This document shows positions 22,902 through 34,150 of a stretch of DNA of 64,000 bases, piece after piece (positions within the stretch are counted from its first letter, which is position 1; each line of letters begins with the position of its first letter). The DNA comes from Margaritispora aquatica (taxonomy: Eukaryota; Ascomycota; Leotiomycetes; Helotiales; Discinellaceae): contig VJWN01000004.1 of the NCBI GenBank assembly GCA_007644065.1, forward strand, positions 1,612,001-1,676,000, written 5' to 3'. A model generated the notes under the pieces. That model saw nothing but the letters and a program-made list of their open reading frames with translations. It ran no database searches and was not told the origin of the DNA. A program made the position numbers and the translations under genes.

Positions 22902-22936
22902 GGGAGTTGGGAGTTGGGAGTTGGGAGTTGGGAGTT
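22902..22936. repeat. Heptanucleotide array (GGGAGTT)5
   Basis: Five exact tandem copies of GGGAGTT. Confidence 0.95.
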
Positions 22937-23050
22937 GTAGAAGCGGCATCTGATTTTCATCTATAACGCTGCCGCTGCTGCTGCTATACTATGCTATGCT
23001 ATGCTTAAGTCTCCATCATCTACACCTAACCATCGCCTACACAGCCACAG

Positions 23051-23700
23051 CAACAGGCACCGGGATCGGTAGTTCTGCGTCCTCGGCTATCGTTGGTGCT
23101 GGTGCTGGTGCTGGTGCTGGTCCTAGTACCAGGGAAGGGAAACTGGGTAGATCTGGGAGTATGACCTCGCTCAGCGTTGTTGCGTTTGCGTTTGTGGCTG
23201 CGAGGTTGGTGATGCCGGTTTGGCTAGCTGCTTCTGCTTCTGCTGGTGTTATGGGCTAACTGGGCTGCATAGGCTGTGGAATTGGGATGTGTTGGGGTTG
23301 TATGAGACGTGGTTGCACTGTGTTTGTGTTGGTGCCGGTGGTGGTGTTGGCTCTTGAAGTTGGTGACGTGTTGTTCAGTGTAGTAACGGTTGATGCGGTG
23401 CGGCGGTTGATCATAATTGGTGTCGGCAACTCTGGAGGCGTGGCTGGTCGTGGTTGTGTGTATGGTATTGGAGAGATGGTAGCCCCAATGCCTTGACCTA
23501 TAGATCGTGGAGGAGTCAGTGGGATCATTGATGGTGGCGGAGTCTCTGGAAGTGTAGCCACGAGACCTGGTGGGTTCCGCGTTGGAGTCGAAGACACAGC
23601 AGCAGGGTTTTGAGGCGTTATCTGCGTTGCAGGAACCACAGTACGATCCGTCGGGCTTTGGATGCCGCTTGAGCGAATCGGAGAAAGTAAGCAAGGCCAC
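23051..23700 (-). pseudogene. Possible Pro/Thr-rich reading frame with one internal stop
   Basis: On the minus strand one frame reads Pro/Thr/Asn-rich protein from about 23700 (S-P-I-R-S-S-G-I-Q-S-P-T-D-R-T) down to a TAG at about 23250. It then continues in the same frame with similar composition (P-I-T-P-A-E-A-E-A-A-S, then an Ala-Pro repeat over the GGTGCT array) to another TAG. No clear start or family is seen. It may be a decayed gene, a gene with a missed intron, or just composition bias. Confidence 0.2.
23095..23118. repeat. (GGTGCT)4 hexanucleotide repeat
   Basis: Four tandem copies of GGTGCT. Confidence 0.9.
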
Positions 23701-25652
23701 GCTTGGAGCTCGCAAGCTTGCCAGCTCGTGCTAGCTAGACGCCGACGTACTACTCAGGCTCATTTTCAAGCGTTTAGCGAATTTCGGACTGAAAGGGATC
23801 CTGTCGCTCCATTCCTGCCAGTTTAACCATATGAGCCAGCTGGTGAGCACGAAAACTGTTCCAGGAAAACCGGGCAATCATACTCAATCCTGTTGATAGA
23901 TTGAAAACGGTAGCACCTGCCCATGAGGCTCTCCATGGCGAGGAATTCCCCAAATGTTTCTTTAAATATTCTCACGAATACCCTTTTCTATGATAGAAAG
24001 AGAAGGCCACGACCCCTCCAAAGCTCAGGTTTAGCATTCCTACCATCACAGAACCATCAAAGTCCGGACTTTCTTGATCAATAGGTCAAATCAGTAAAAA
24101 GTAACGACAGTCCGCAATATGACAGCAGTAACACTGGTTCGGTATCAGCCGATCTAAACGTCAGCTTTAGACGACAAAACACAAGCCCAAGCGATAGTGA
24201 CAGTTACAATCCGTCAGTTAAGCCTGATACAAGCACCTCCTGTAGTTGCTCGTATTGTTCGACCCGTTGAGAGTTAGAAGCACTATTTCATCAGACTACC
24301 GTACCTAAGTAGCAAGACCAAACGAAAGTTCGCGATATGGTATCTACCCAGAAGAATAACCCAATATGTCAGATCGGACAACTCGAAACCCTAGTCTGTG
24401 GCAGAATTGAAAGCCTACGCCAGCCAACAGAGCGCTATTCTGTTTTCAAACTCTCTTCATCACATTCATAAACACCAGAGTCTCGTGCGTTCCGATGACG
24501 TTCTCGCCAACATCGGAGAGGACAGCAGAGGGATTGGGATTCAAGTTGATGGGGACCTGGTGGCTTGATGTCATAAGCTTTGTGGAAGAGTGCCGACTGC
24601 ATTTCGGGGAAGGAGGTTGTTGGCAACTGGCTCAATTTGGTTTCAACTCATTTCTTTGTCTGTTGAAGGGCCTATTGATTGGATTGATGGTTCATATTTT
24701 GAGTGAGATCTCTCATCCGTTGGTTCATGAGTTTTGCTGCTATTTTGTAACGGCCTGTTGAAAATGAGGGATGATTTATGTTTTGACAACCTTTCCTCAA
24801 TGGTTTTGCAAGTGTTATTTCTTTATCCCTGTTGGTTTCCTTGCGAGCTACCCGTCGTCTCACTTCTGCAGTCGGGGTTGTCCAGATCTATTCCTAGGTT
24901 CTACTTTTAGTTTACTGTTTTTGTCTTCTTAGTAGTCAATATATGGATCTAGATTACTTTGACTTAGCCTAAGATGCTGACCATGGGGTTCTACATTTTA
25001 TCTCCCTAGGCCTCTCCTCGCTTATATCATCTCCGTTTCCGTGAACTTACCCGACCTAGAAATCATGGGATGTGATGAAAGATCCTTCCTATGGATAGGG
25101 CACTTAATGAGCATCAATTATGCCATTCCTGTACAGCATTTCAGATGGTGATTGACTTCCAAAAAATCAACATGGCCTAGTATTTGTGTATAAGAAGTTG
25201 AACATGAAAGAGCCTCGTAGTCAAAATTCACATCTCTTGGTATCAGGCATGCTGAATCGCAAAGCGAATATTGCTCAACTCGAGGATTATGCAACCTCTA
25301 ACGAAACAAATCATTTTCGCATCTATGTGATAATAGCACAATGATATGGCGGCAGACGTAAGAAGTGGATGGTTCCTGGTCCTCGGATGCTGACAAATGA
25401 GCAATAAGTAGGGATGTTTCGACTCGTACTCGTATATAGGCCCGAACCCCGACACCAAATCCATAAAGATGGCACCTTTAGAAGGCTAGAAAGCATCAAA
25501 CACCGCACCTGTCCACTCGGCAGATATACTGGCAGGTCTAATATGCTGAGTCTGGCTATTCTCATGCGGGATGTTTCGTAGACCGTACAATTCATTTTGT
25601 AGCTACTCAGGCAATTAGTCTATGCGCTGAGTTGTCCTGGCACATCGCCAAC

Positions 25653-27040
25653 ATGGGCTTTCTCACACGCAATTGGGCGCTTGTATTTTCAAATGCAGAT
25701 GCCGTGCCAAAACAAAAGGATGCAATTCGGTTTGGCCTTCTGGGTGCGTCGAAGATTGCGTGAGTCTCCACAAGGAATGGTGGTATTGCGAATGCATTGA
25801 GAAGCCCAGAGGTCAATTAGCACAGGCTGATATACTGGCAGACCAGCGGCAATCATAGGACCAGCAAAAAGCTGTCCGGATGTGATTGTTTCAGCTGTAG
25901 CAGCACGAGATGTGGTGAAGGCAAAGGCGTTCGCGGACAAATGGGGAATCGAAAAGGTGTTTGGCAGCTATGATGGTATGCCATGCCCCAGCACCAGATG
26001 TAAAATAAAACTCTACTAATTCCAAATCAGAATTAGTTGAAGATGCAGACATTGATGCTGTCTATATCGCTCTGCCAAATGGTTTACACTTTGAATGGGC
26101 GCTCAAATCACTAAAAGCTGGGAAACATGTCTTGCTTGAGAAGCCATCTACATCCAATGCTTACGAAGCCAATGTACTTTTCAGACACGGGATTCTCAAG
26201 CAACCAAACGCACCAGTACTTCTCGAGGCATTCCATGTGTGTTTCTACCCCGCGTTTACGGTGTTCCTGTCTCTCCTCAACCCCGCAAAGATACAGTCAG
26301 TTCATTCAATTATTGATGTACCACGTTTTATCCTCCCCAATACGGATATAAGATTCATATATGACCTGGCAGGTGGCACGGCAATGGATTTAGGGACATA
26401 CAATATGCTGTGTCTGAGAGCATGCTTCGGGACTGAACCTGAAGAATGCATCGAAGCTGTGCCACGGCTGATGCCCAAAGGGTTTGATCAGAAGTGTGAC
26501 CAAGGCATGGCAGCCAAATGGCGCTTCCCAAATGGTGGCATTGGATCTATTGAAGCTGATCTATCGTCAAGCGGCTTCGGAGGCATACCAGCCTTACGTT
26601 GGCCCAAGGTTGAGGTTGTGCACAAGGCGGAAGTGATAGACGATGAGATTCTCCGAAGAGATGGGAACGAGCATGTAGTGACCCGGACTGTCACGTTTTG
26701 GAACATGCTTATGCCCGCTGTATGGCATAGGATGGATGTCGTGGAAAGTCACACGATTCGTTCTGTTGTTGATCAGAAACAAATCAAGTCTTGGACGGAA
26801 CGGAGTTACAAAAAGGCATACCAGTGGGATGCCGCGACGGGAAAACCTTCTGAAGAGCACTGGACAACGTACAGGCATCAATTGGAGCAGTTCGTGAACA
26901 GAGTCAAGGGTCGAGAGGGGTCAGGAGTTTGGATTGAGGGAGAAGAGTCAATCAAGCAGATGAAAATGATAGATTCAGTCTACCAAAAATGTGGCTTGCC
27001 TCTGAGACCAACGAGCTTATACGTGGAGGGAGAAGTTTGA
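25653..27040 (+). CDS. Gfo/Idh/MocA-family oxidoreductase (dihydrodiol/D-xylose dehydrogenase-like)
   Basis: Three exons, 25653-25759, 25842-25975 and 26031-27040, give 416 residues. The N-terminal extension (M-G-F-L-T-R-N-W) is common in the fungal members. The Rossmann domain starts at I-R-F-G-L-L-G-A-S-K-I-A, where the intron falls inside the Ala codon. The next exon continues P-A-A-I-I-G-P-A-K-S, and A-V-A-A-R-D, G-S-Y-D-E-L-V and L-P-N-G-L-H follow. The catalytic E-K-P motif (L-L-E-K-P-S-T-S-N) and G-G-T-A-M-D-L-G-T-Y are present. Close families oxidise D-xylose or trans-dihydrodiols with NADP+; the substrate here cannot be assigned. The introns are 82 and 55 nt. Confidence 0.9.
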
Positions 27041-28156
27041 AGCCATGTGATTTCAAATTGTGTCGAGGCGGTGTTGTAGAGATGGGAAGACGTTTGGTTT
27101 CGGGAATCCTCCGAAAATTCATGCGCTACGATATTTGACAAACAGAATGCCCTCCTTATGCTCGGTGAATAGGGAGCAACAAACAAACACCGTGTTCCAG
27201 GACAACCGATTTGCGGCTGATTCGCGGGTTTTTAACTCTGTTTGTCTGTGGAATCAGCCTCCATTATGCGTTGCGATAGGCTCGTGGCAATGCGAGACTG
27301 ATCAAAAATTCTCATGTAGATCAACGTTCAGACTTATGATGATGATGGAACAAGCACAAGCGCGTTCCATACTTTGAAAACTTGGGAGACTTAAGACCCG
27401 GTGTCGTGGATGAGTGGTTACGATGAGATGCCAGAAGGGTGCACAGTCATTGAGATCGATTTCCACGCACTGTGCTTTGGATGGCTTGACATCCCATTGA
27501 ATGATGGGATGGCAGCTTGGCATCCGACGTAAACAGACGATGTGGTGTTGGCTTGCGAGATATTGCTTCAGATCTTTTGCCCCGCCCACATGTCATCCGA
27601 TAAAATCTTCAGATGGCAGCTTTGACAGGACGAGCAAGTAGAAGCGTAGAAGCGTTCACGGCTCAAGCGCACCAAAACAAAAATCACTCTGGGCTATTGC
27701 CGCATTTGAACTTCTGTTGCGAGATTTATTCGGCCGAGGTAATCAATTGCAACCATTTAGGCCTCTCAAGGCTGGTCAAAAGGAATTCGGAATGTTCTTG
27801 GAACGATTGATGTGTCTGTTAGACGTTTGATAGTCTACCAGCATTGTCTGTGCGAGGTGCCACAGCCTCACTTGAGAAGAGGCGTCGGTGCGTAACGAAT
27901 GAGAGAGCTTCCAAGTGCTGGCATCCTTGCCAAGTGAGATTTCCCGCTGCGATGGGCTTGGCCAAGGGTCTGTTTCTGCATGGAGCCTGGTCAATTGATT
28001 CCAGATCCTCAGGATGGCAGGGCAATTTGAAAATCATAGCGAAGGATTATATGTATACAAGAAGTAACCCTAAGTTGAAGGCAAGGACCTCTACTGCTGC
28101 CATTGCATTCCTTGTTGCGTTGATTCTTATTCTTTTCTTGTTATTGACTTGATGTC
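27041..28156. other. Intergenic, upstream of the Kre9-like surface protein gene
   Basis: A 102-codon frame at 27844-28152 stops just before the next gene's start, but its composition and lack of motifs make it more likely leader sequence. A two-codon uORF lies at 28152-28160 (see findings). Otherwise nothing is recognised. Confidence 0.4.
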
Positions 28157-30084
28157 ATGATGCTGTTGACGGCTCTGTTCTTGGTCTTTGGACTGCAATG
28201 TCTTCTTGCTGGTGCTCAAGTTACTTTCCCTCAGCCGGTTGCAAATCAGGTCATTTCTGGGGGTGTTCCTTTCTTGGTGACTTGCTCGGATTCGACATCA
28301 GCACCGCATTTTAGTCAAATGACAAATTTTTCTATGCTTCTCTTCACTGGCAGCTATGCATCACCTGTAAGTTAAATCTATACTTTGTGCATGCACATAC
28401 CGTTGTTTGGAAATTTGGTGGTAAAGTGTTGCATGTATCATGCACTGACAGCTCGTAGAAAGTACTCTTTGCTTGGGATCTCGAGAATATGATGCCATCA
28501 ACTGTTCAAAGCAGTATCATAATACCTCGTTCTGTCGGTCCATCAGCAACGTCTGCTTATTTCCTTGGGATGAGTGGCTGGCTCTCGTTGAACAGCTCTG
28601 TTTCAGTAACCTACTTTTCATCCTTATTTACATTACAAAACATGACTGGGGCGTCCTCAGCCATTCCTTCTTCGACTACTGCATCGTTACCAATGGCTAC
28701 ATCATCTGGAGGGAGGTTGGTGCTCTGCGAGGATTCAGATGGCGACTTCACCGTAGGCGAGAATGGGGTAGGTGTGATAGTCAACCAGGCATGCGAATTT
28801 GCTGCGTTGGCAGTCATTAGCCAACTCGCTTCATCCACTTCTACAACTGCCAGTACAACTCGCACTTCGTCCGCAAAATCAGTAACTATCAGTCCTTCGG
28901 TAATGAGTGGTTATACAAGCCAGATACCAGCCGTCTTTGCCACAGCAACAACGTCCCGTGCGTCAAGTCCAACAGCCAACGGAGGAAGCCAGAGCCAAGC
29001 CACAGCCACTGCTGCCGCTAACAGTACCGGGACTGCCAGTTCTCGACAAAGCAACAGAATGTTGTATTGCCTCATCATCGCCGGTCTCGTCCTTGTCACT
29101 ATCATCGCCCTCTTCTGGATCTGGAGACGCTATAGAAACAAAGACAAATGCTGCAATCACCTGGACTGTAATCACTCAAACCTTCGTAAGAAATTTGACA
29201 GGATACTCAGGCCTAGTACGGGAAAGAAAGTGCCTGAGCTAGAGGACGCCGCTGAGAAGGGCTCGGTGAGTGTAGAGCGGACGGTCAGCTTGGATGTTGA
29301 AGTCAACCCGGTGGAACCTCCAATGATATCCAGAGCGATCATGACTCCCCGATCGTTTGAGCGAAAGAGGGAAGAAGAGGCTGAAGCTGAAGCGGCGGCG
29401 GTAGTAGCTGCGCTTGCTAGCAAAGCCGCTGCAGTGCGGAGACAGCGTTTTGAGGAAGCAATGGGGAATCGTGAGAGTCGGCGAGCGAGTCGGCGGACCA
29501 TCGTCGCTGAGCTGGAGGGCGATTTGGGTGTTAGCGCTGCAGATGATGCACCGGCAGTTCCAGCGCTGTTCGACTTCGACTTTGAAGAGCGGAGGGATAG
29601 GGTCGTTTCTCTCGGTGCAATGTCGAGCAAAACGATTGTTGGCCAGGGTCAACAGGGGACTGTGGTGAAAGGACGGGATGCAGCCGTTATTGTAAGGGTG
29701 GGCTCAAAAGGTGGGAAAAGTTCTCCTGGTGGGACTGGGCACGCGGCGAATTCGTCGCGCGTTATTGAGGGGAGAGAATTGCCGCCTATGCCGGTGCATC
29801 GGACGTCGGATGATGAGGATACAAACTACTTACTTCAAATTTTATATGTCAAGGGGGATAACGAATTGATGGGCAACGATGACAAAGCTGGTCTTAACAA
29901 CGATCGGAAGAAGGAGCGGAGAAAGAGTATAGATAACGAGGATGACGATGTGGAAGGGGATGCCAGGACAGAGCAGCAGAAGAGGATGCGAGATGCGAGG
30001 AAAAAGCGGCTAAGGCATAAAAGGAACCAGCTTTCTGCTGAACAGAGGGAAGAGCACATCGCTAATCTTGCGATTGTGACTTGA
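28157..30084 (+). CDS. Kre9/Knh1-like secreted domain, single-pass membrane protein
   Basis: Two exons, 28157-28366 and 28459-30084, give 611 residues. A signal peptide covers about 1-21 (cleavage near A-G-A-Q). The following 100 residues (V-T-F-P-Q-P-V-A-N-Q, then F-A-W-D-L, then Y-F-L-G-M-S-G-W) resemble the N-terminal domain of fungal Ser/Thr-rich Kre9/Knh1-type wall proteins. A Ser/Thr/Ala-rich stalk follows, probably O-glycosylated. One membrane helix lies at about 271-293, followed by W-R-R-Y-R-N-K. The cytosolic tail of about 315 residues has A/E-rich helices and Lys/Arg/Asp-rich stretches near the C-terminus. The build (extracellular domain, stalk, one helix, long tail) resembles wall-stress sensors, but the domain differs from WSC. 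The 92-nt intron is in phase 0. Confidence 0.78.
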
Positions 30085-30436
30085 AGACGAAGATGTCAGA
30101 GTGGACTTTCTATGTACAGGAGCGTTTTTTATATAGCCATATACCCAATGATACAACAAACATAAATTTCAATTCAATTCGCACTGCCAAATTCATGTGT
30201 GAACTTTCCCGCTTGAGTATTTTCTTGTTATTAAACCAACCAGAATGATAGCTCTACCGCTCTTCCACCAACTACATGCCTGCTCAGCACAATTAGTTGG
30301 TGCAGCCTCGCTTAATCGGTGAGCTGTTTCTGGCACGGCGAAACGACAAGAACAAAGAGAAAGCAACACTGGTTATCAACCATCGTAACCATTTGGATGG
30401 TATCCAACGAGAGAGTAGGAGAACTTGAATAATCCA

Positions 30437-30524
30437 TCTGTGGTGGTCCAGTGGTAGGACGCACGTATTAGAATGATCAATTGATTCAGCTACCTGAGGC
30501 CGAGGTTCAATCCCTCGTCATAGA
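30437..30524 (+). tRNA. tRNA-like locus 1, abnormal anticodon arm
   Basis: An 88-nt locus. The 7-bp acceptor stem is closed by TCTGTGG and TCATAGA with two G:U pairs. The A box (T-G-G-T-C-C-A-G-T-G-G) and the D stem GTC/GAC are intact. The T arm is intact: CGAGG, loop TTCAATC, CCTCG, which forms the B box. Where a 7-nt anticodon loop should be, a stem CACGTA/TACCTG (one mismatch) encloses 23 nt. This could be an intron after an anticodon such as TAG, or a non-functional arm. U1:A72 recalls tRNA-Glu. A T4 run lies about 36 nt downstream. Confidence 0.5.
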
Positions 30525-30829
30525 AAACATACTTTCGAGGCTCCTACACTCGATTATCCTTTTGCGTGTTTTGCATCTCGTTGAATCTTTTTTTATCTAT
30601 TTCACTCCATTGACTGTGTTTTTACCATTACCTCTGTTTTCGATTCTCCTTCTCCACCGTAGCCAAGAGAATGGAAACAAGACAGCAAGTCCTCAGCCGC
30701 TTCGCTAATCAGGTAGCCAATCCAGCTCAGCCACCAACCAGTTGAGACAATGGAAAGTCACCGCCTGCTCAGCTGCCTAACCGTACATAAAGGAGCTTAA
30801 TTGATTTTGCTGTATTGAATGTCAATACA

Positions 30830-30906
30830 TCTGTGATGGTCCAGTGGTAAGACGCACGTAATACATTTTCTCTACGTGAGACCGAGGTTCGATCCCTCGT
30901 CATAGA
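30830..30906 (+). tRNA. tRNA-like locus 2, 12-nt anticodon loop, Pol III terminator
   Basis: A 77-nt locus very like locus 1 in both ends. The acceptor stem TCTGTGA/TCATAGA has one G:U pair. The A box, the D stem GTC/GAC and the T arm CGAGG-TTCGATC-CCTCG are intact. The anticodon position holds a perfect 6-bp stem CACGTA/TACGTG around 12 nt (ATACATTTTCTC), too large for a normal loop and without a clear U33-anticodon-purine arrangement. A T5 run at 30913-30917 is a good Pol III terminator. Confidence 0.5.
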
Positions 30907-30912
30907 AAGAAC

Positions 30913-30917
30913 TTTTT
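30913..30917 (+). terminator. T5 Pol III terminator after tRNA-like locus 2
   Basis: Five T residues start 6 nt after the last acceptor base, as at genuine tRNA genes. Confidence 0.5.
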
Positions 30918-31560
30918 GTCCTTTAGGCTTAACTTTTGAGTGAGTTTCTTTTTGGGGTACGATATGCTATGGATCCGAATCTGCTACCGAGATAGGTCGG
31001 CTCGATTGAACTGTACACATTACCTAGCTAGAACTGGAAGTTTGGTATTCGTTGTCAGAACTTTTGGAGGAGCAAGTAATTAATACTCAGCTCGCTTGGC
31101 GCGATTATGCGACGTTTTGCCGAACTTGAAATTGAAATGCCGGTCCAACACCACCTTTTATATAGTTCGATACCATGGGACTATTTCTTACAATGACTTG
31201 AGAATCATTTGCAAGTTATGAAGCTGATGGTACTGATGCAGCTAGTTGGGATCATTCAATAAGTTTATTCTGAGCCTTTTGGAATAAGCGTATCAAAGCT
31301 GTTTTGCCAAAGTCTTCTCCTGTATAGAAATGTATGCGAATTGAATAGCAAGCTATGTAGAAAACGTTCCTAGCCAAACGTACGCAATCATGTTCTTCCA
31401 ATGATTCGATATTTCGGAAATATCTTAGGCGTGACTGATTGTTGACTGTTATCGTTATTTCTTTGCTGTGTAAGCTCCATGATGTAGACAGCTGGTATAT
31501 AATCCAAAGAAAAGTCCGCTCACGTCTGCGCCGACAAAATTGAGTGAAATGAGCAAACAA

Positions 31561-31640
31561 GTCCGCGGTAGTCTAATGGTTAGACGCGGTCGATGATTTA
31601 GTGAGGGAGCCAGAGTTTCGATTCTTTGAAGGGAGAGGAG
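31561..31640 (+). pseudogene. tRNA-like locus 3, degenerate
   Basis: The 5' half is tRNA-like (TAGTCTAATGGTTAGAC, with D stem GTC/GAC and A box). A weak T arm (CAGAG/CTTTG with an 8-nt loop) follows, but the acceptor ends do not pair. It shares the layout of loci 1 and 2 and may be a decayed relative. Confidence 0.35.
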
Positions 31641-31877
31641 TGTTGAGTTCAGCATTTGGATTTGGAATAAATGAGAATGATGGGGGGTAGTGGGGCTCTC
31701 GCCTGCCTAGCTAACTACCTATCCTTCTTTGCGAAGCCAAACATCTGGATAGGATCGGACGTTCATTCGAGACCTTCTGTTAATCTAAATCGTACATATG
31801 GTCACTCATATTCGGATTGCAAATAGACTTTATGATAGGTATATATCTTCAATTCTCCAGAATTGTTATCAGCTAAC

Positions 31878-34150
31878 CTACGCATCCTCCATACCAATCC
31901 CATCCACCTGCCCCAAAAACTCTCCCTTCGCACCCTTCAGCAACGCATTGACATCCACGCCCCCAGCCGTCAGATACCTCTCGCTCACGCCCACATTTAC
32001 CCTTTGGCTCAACAGGCCCTTCAACTCCCCCCTCAACGCGCCTAAATCCCCCTTACTCAAACCCCTCGATTCCTTCTCCTTCAATTTTCTACCCGTACCT
32101 CTTCCCTTCCTACCCCCTCCCGCCGCCTCAAACTCCTCGCTATCATAGTCGACTCCCAGCTCCTCCGCCGCGTTCTTGACCCAATCATTATCATGCCCTT
32201 TCTTCTCCTTCGCCAGCGCGCTGTCCGCGATTTTCTTCGCTAGTGTGACTCGCGGCTTCAGGCGTGCTACCACTTTGCGGTCGATGTCCAAAGAGCGGAT
32301 ATAGTATTTCGATTTACTGCCCGTGCCTGCCGCCGCGTTCTGCGCATGCACTTTCGCCACGAGGCGACGCATGCCGACTACTTCTTCGGGCGCGCAGATC
32401 AGAATACTCGATCCGCTTGCTTCAGCTCGAGCTGTACGACCCGAGCGGTGCACGTACATATCTGCTGCACGTGGAAGATGGTAATGCACAACTAGCTGCA
32501 CACCACCAATATCAAGACCGCGTGCTGCGACATCTGTCGCGACGAGGATAGCACCTGTGGCTTTAGGGGAGGAGAAGCGTTCGATGGAGCGCATACGTGC
32601 CTTTTGCGCCATTTGGGAGTGCAACGCATGAGCAGGGAGGTTGAGATTCTGGAGGAAGGGTGTGAGTCGTCGGACAGAGTGAATGGAGTTGGTGAAGATA
32701 AGAGTACGTTGGTTGGGATGGTAGAGGAGTAGAGAGTATAGGTAAAGATCTTTCTCTGTGCCTGCACATTCAACCATACCTTCTTTCAGACGGTCGGCCA
32801 TCTGAGAGATTGGGTTAACGTCTACGAATTTCGGCTTGTCTTCCCTGAAATTGAGTTTCTTGAGGAGGTACTCCATCGAGAGACTGTCATCCATGAGACC
32901 CTGCTTTCCTTTGCCAGCTAACTTTTGCTGAAGACCTTTGTGGAATGTTGCCGAGAAAACAAGGGTTTGGCGAATGGGAACTGCTTGTTCTTCACCTTCT
33001 TCGAGTTCTTGTTGTCGGTCTAATGCACTAAGAATCTCCTCTGCCTCTTTGAAGTGACCATCTGTCAATAGCCTATCTGCCTCATCTATAACCAAGAACT
33101 TGATTTGCTTAAATGATTTCGAAAGTTCTGGGATGGTACTCATGACTTCCCATAAGCGACCTGGAGTACCGATGATAATATCAGCTTTGGCAAGTTGTCG
33201 TTGTTGCTTCTGCACAGACATTCCTCCAGTGACAGCAGCCACCCAAGGAGACGTAGACATTTCTTTGCATACAGCAGTGATATGTTCTGTCAATTGATGC
33301 GCCAATTCTCGTGTTGGCGACAAGATCAGAGCTGTGGGTGGTCGGGACACTTTCAACTCTTCCTCATCCAACTCTCCGTACTTCTCAAACCAAGCTTCGA
33401 TGATGGGTAGTCCAAATGCCAGAGTCTTTCCAGATCCAGTAGACGCTTTTCCAACGACATCGTGTCCAGCAAGAATCTCTGGTATGGCGGCAGACTGAAT
33501 AGGAGTCGGCTTCGTGAAACCTATTTTGGATAATGCGGTGAGGGTCCTTGAATCAAGGTCCAGCTCTTCCCAAGCAGAAACATCCACTCCCTCTTCCGCT
33601 GCATCTTCCTCCAAAGCCTTGAATATATTTGCAGCAAGCTCACTCTTCGCGGATTTTTCGTCTTCCTTGACCACTTCTTTCTCTTTTGGTTTCTTCTCTT
33701 TCTTCTTCTTTTCCTTCTTCTCTTTCTTTTCCTTGGGAGCTGGCGTAGTCACTGGAGCTTTTGGTTCCTCGGATTCTGGCTTTGTATCGGCCTTCACATC
33801 ATCATCACCAAATCCTTCGAATTCCTCGTCATCATCCAAGGATTTTGCATTTGCCGTAACCTGATCTGAATTAGAACAGGATTCACATCGTTCATCATTG
33901 TACATACAAACTTAAGGGTCCCCCCATCCTTCACAACCTCCACACCTTCCACTTCCTCTAGTCCAAAGAATCCCTCTGCATCATCAAACATATCCGGCAT
34001 AGCAACCTCGTTCCATGGCAGCGCATCAACAGCTACTGATCGTTTTGGCACAACCGCTGCAGCTTTCTTTGGTTCAATTTTTTGGCGCTTCGTGGATTTT
34101 GGACCTGCAACTGGCGCAGGTCTCGCGCGTTTCTTCTGTTCTGGTGCCAT
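31878..34150 (-). CDS. MAK5: ATP-dependent DEAD-box RNA helicase MAK5
   Basis: Two exons, 34150-33908 and 33860-31878, give 741 residues. The N-terminal segment has the Mak5 signature ([10 protein letters not shown] and [12 protein letters not shown]), followed by a Lys/Glu-rich linker. Helicase motifs in order are A-S-T-G-S-G-K-T (about 220-227), P-T-R-E-L-A, T-P-G-R-L, D-E-A-D, S-A-T-F, A-R-G-L-D-I and H-R-S-G-R-T-A-R. Mak5 acts in the nucleolus in assembly of the large ribosomal subunit. The 47-nt intron ends at the second of two nearby AG sites; only that one keeps the phase (L-K-F joined to V-T-A-N-A-K). The length is normal for the family. Confidence 0.95.

Larger units (their letters stand above)
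22077..25652. other. Intergenic region of 3.6 kb, low complexity in its first half
   Basis: The first half holds an A14-16 tract (about 22490-22506), two heptamer arrays, a G-run near 22697-22706 and GGTGCT repeats. A proline-rich frame on the minus strand (listed separately) overlaps these. From about 23750 to 25650 there is plain DNA with only short frames (for example 24495-24761, plus), none of which I can support as a gene. Confidence 0.45.
30085..31877. other. Intergenic with three tRNA-like loci
   Basis: Between the Kre9-like gene and MAK5 there is no protein gene. The three tRNA-like loci at 30437, 30830 and 31561 are described separately. The rest is AT-rich with short frames only. 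Confidence 0.5.

Noticed and set aside
18759..22936. Heptamer arrays as a CRISPR array
   Set aside because: Units are 7 bp without spacers, and the genome is eukaryotic.
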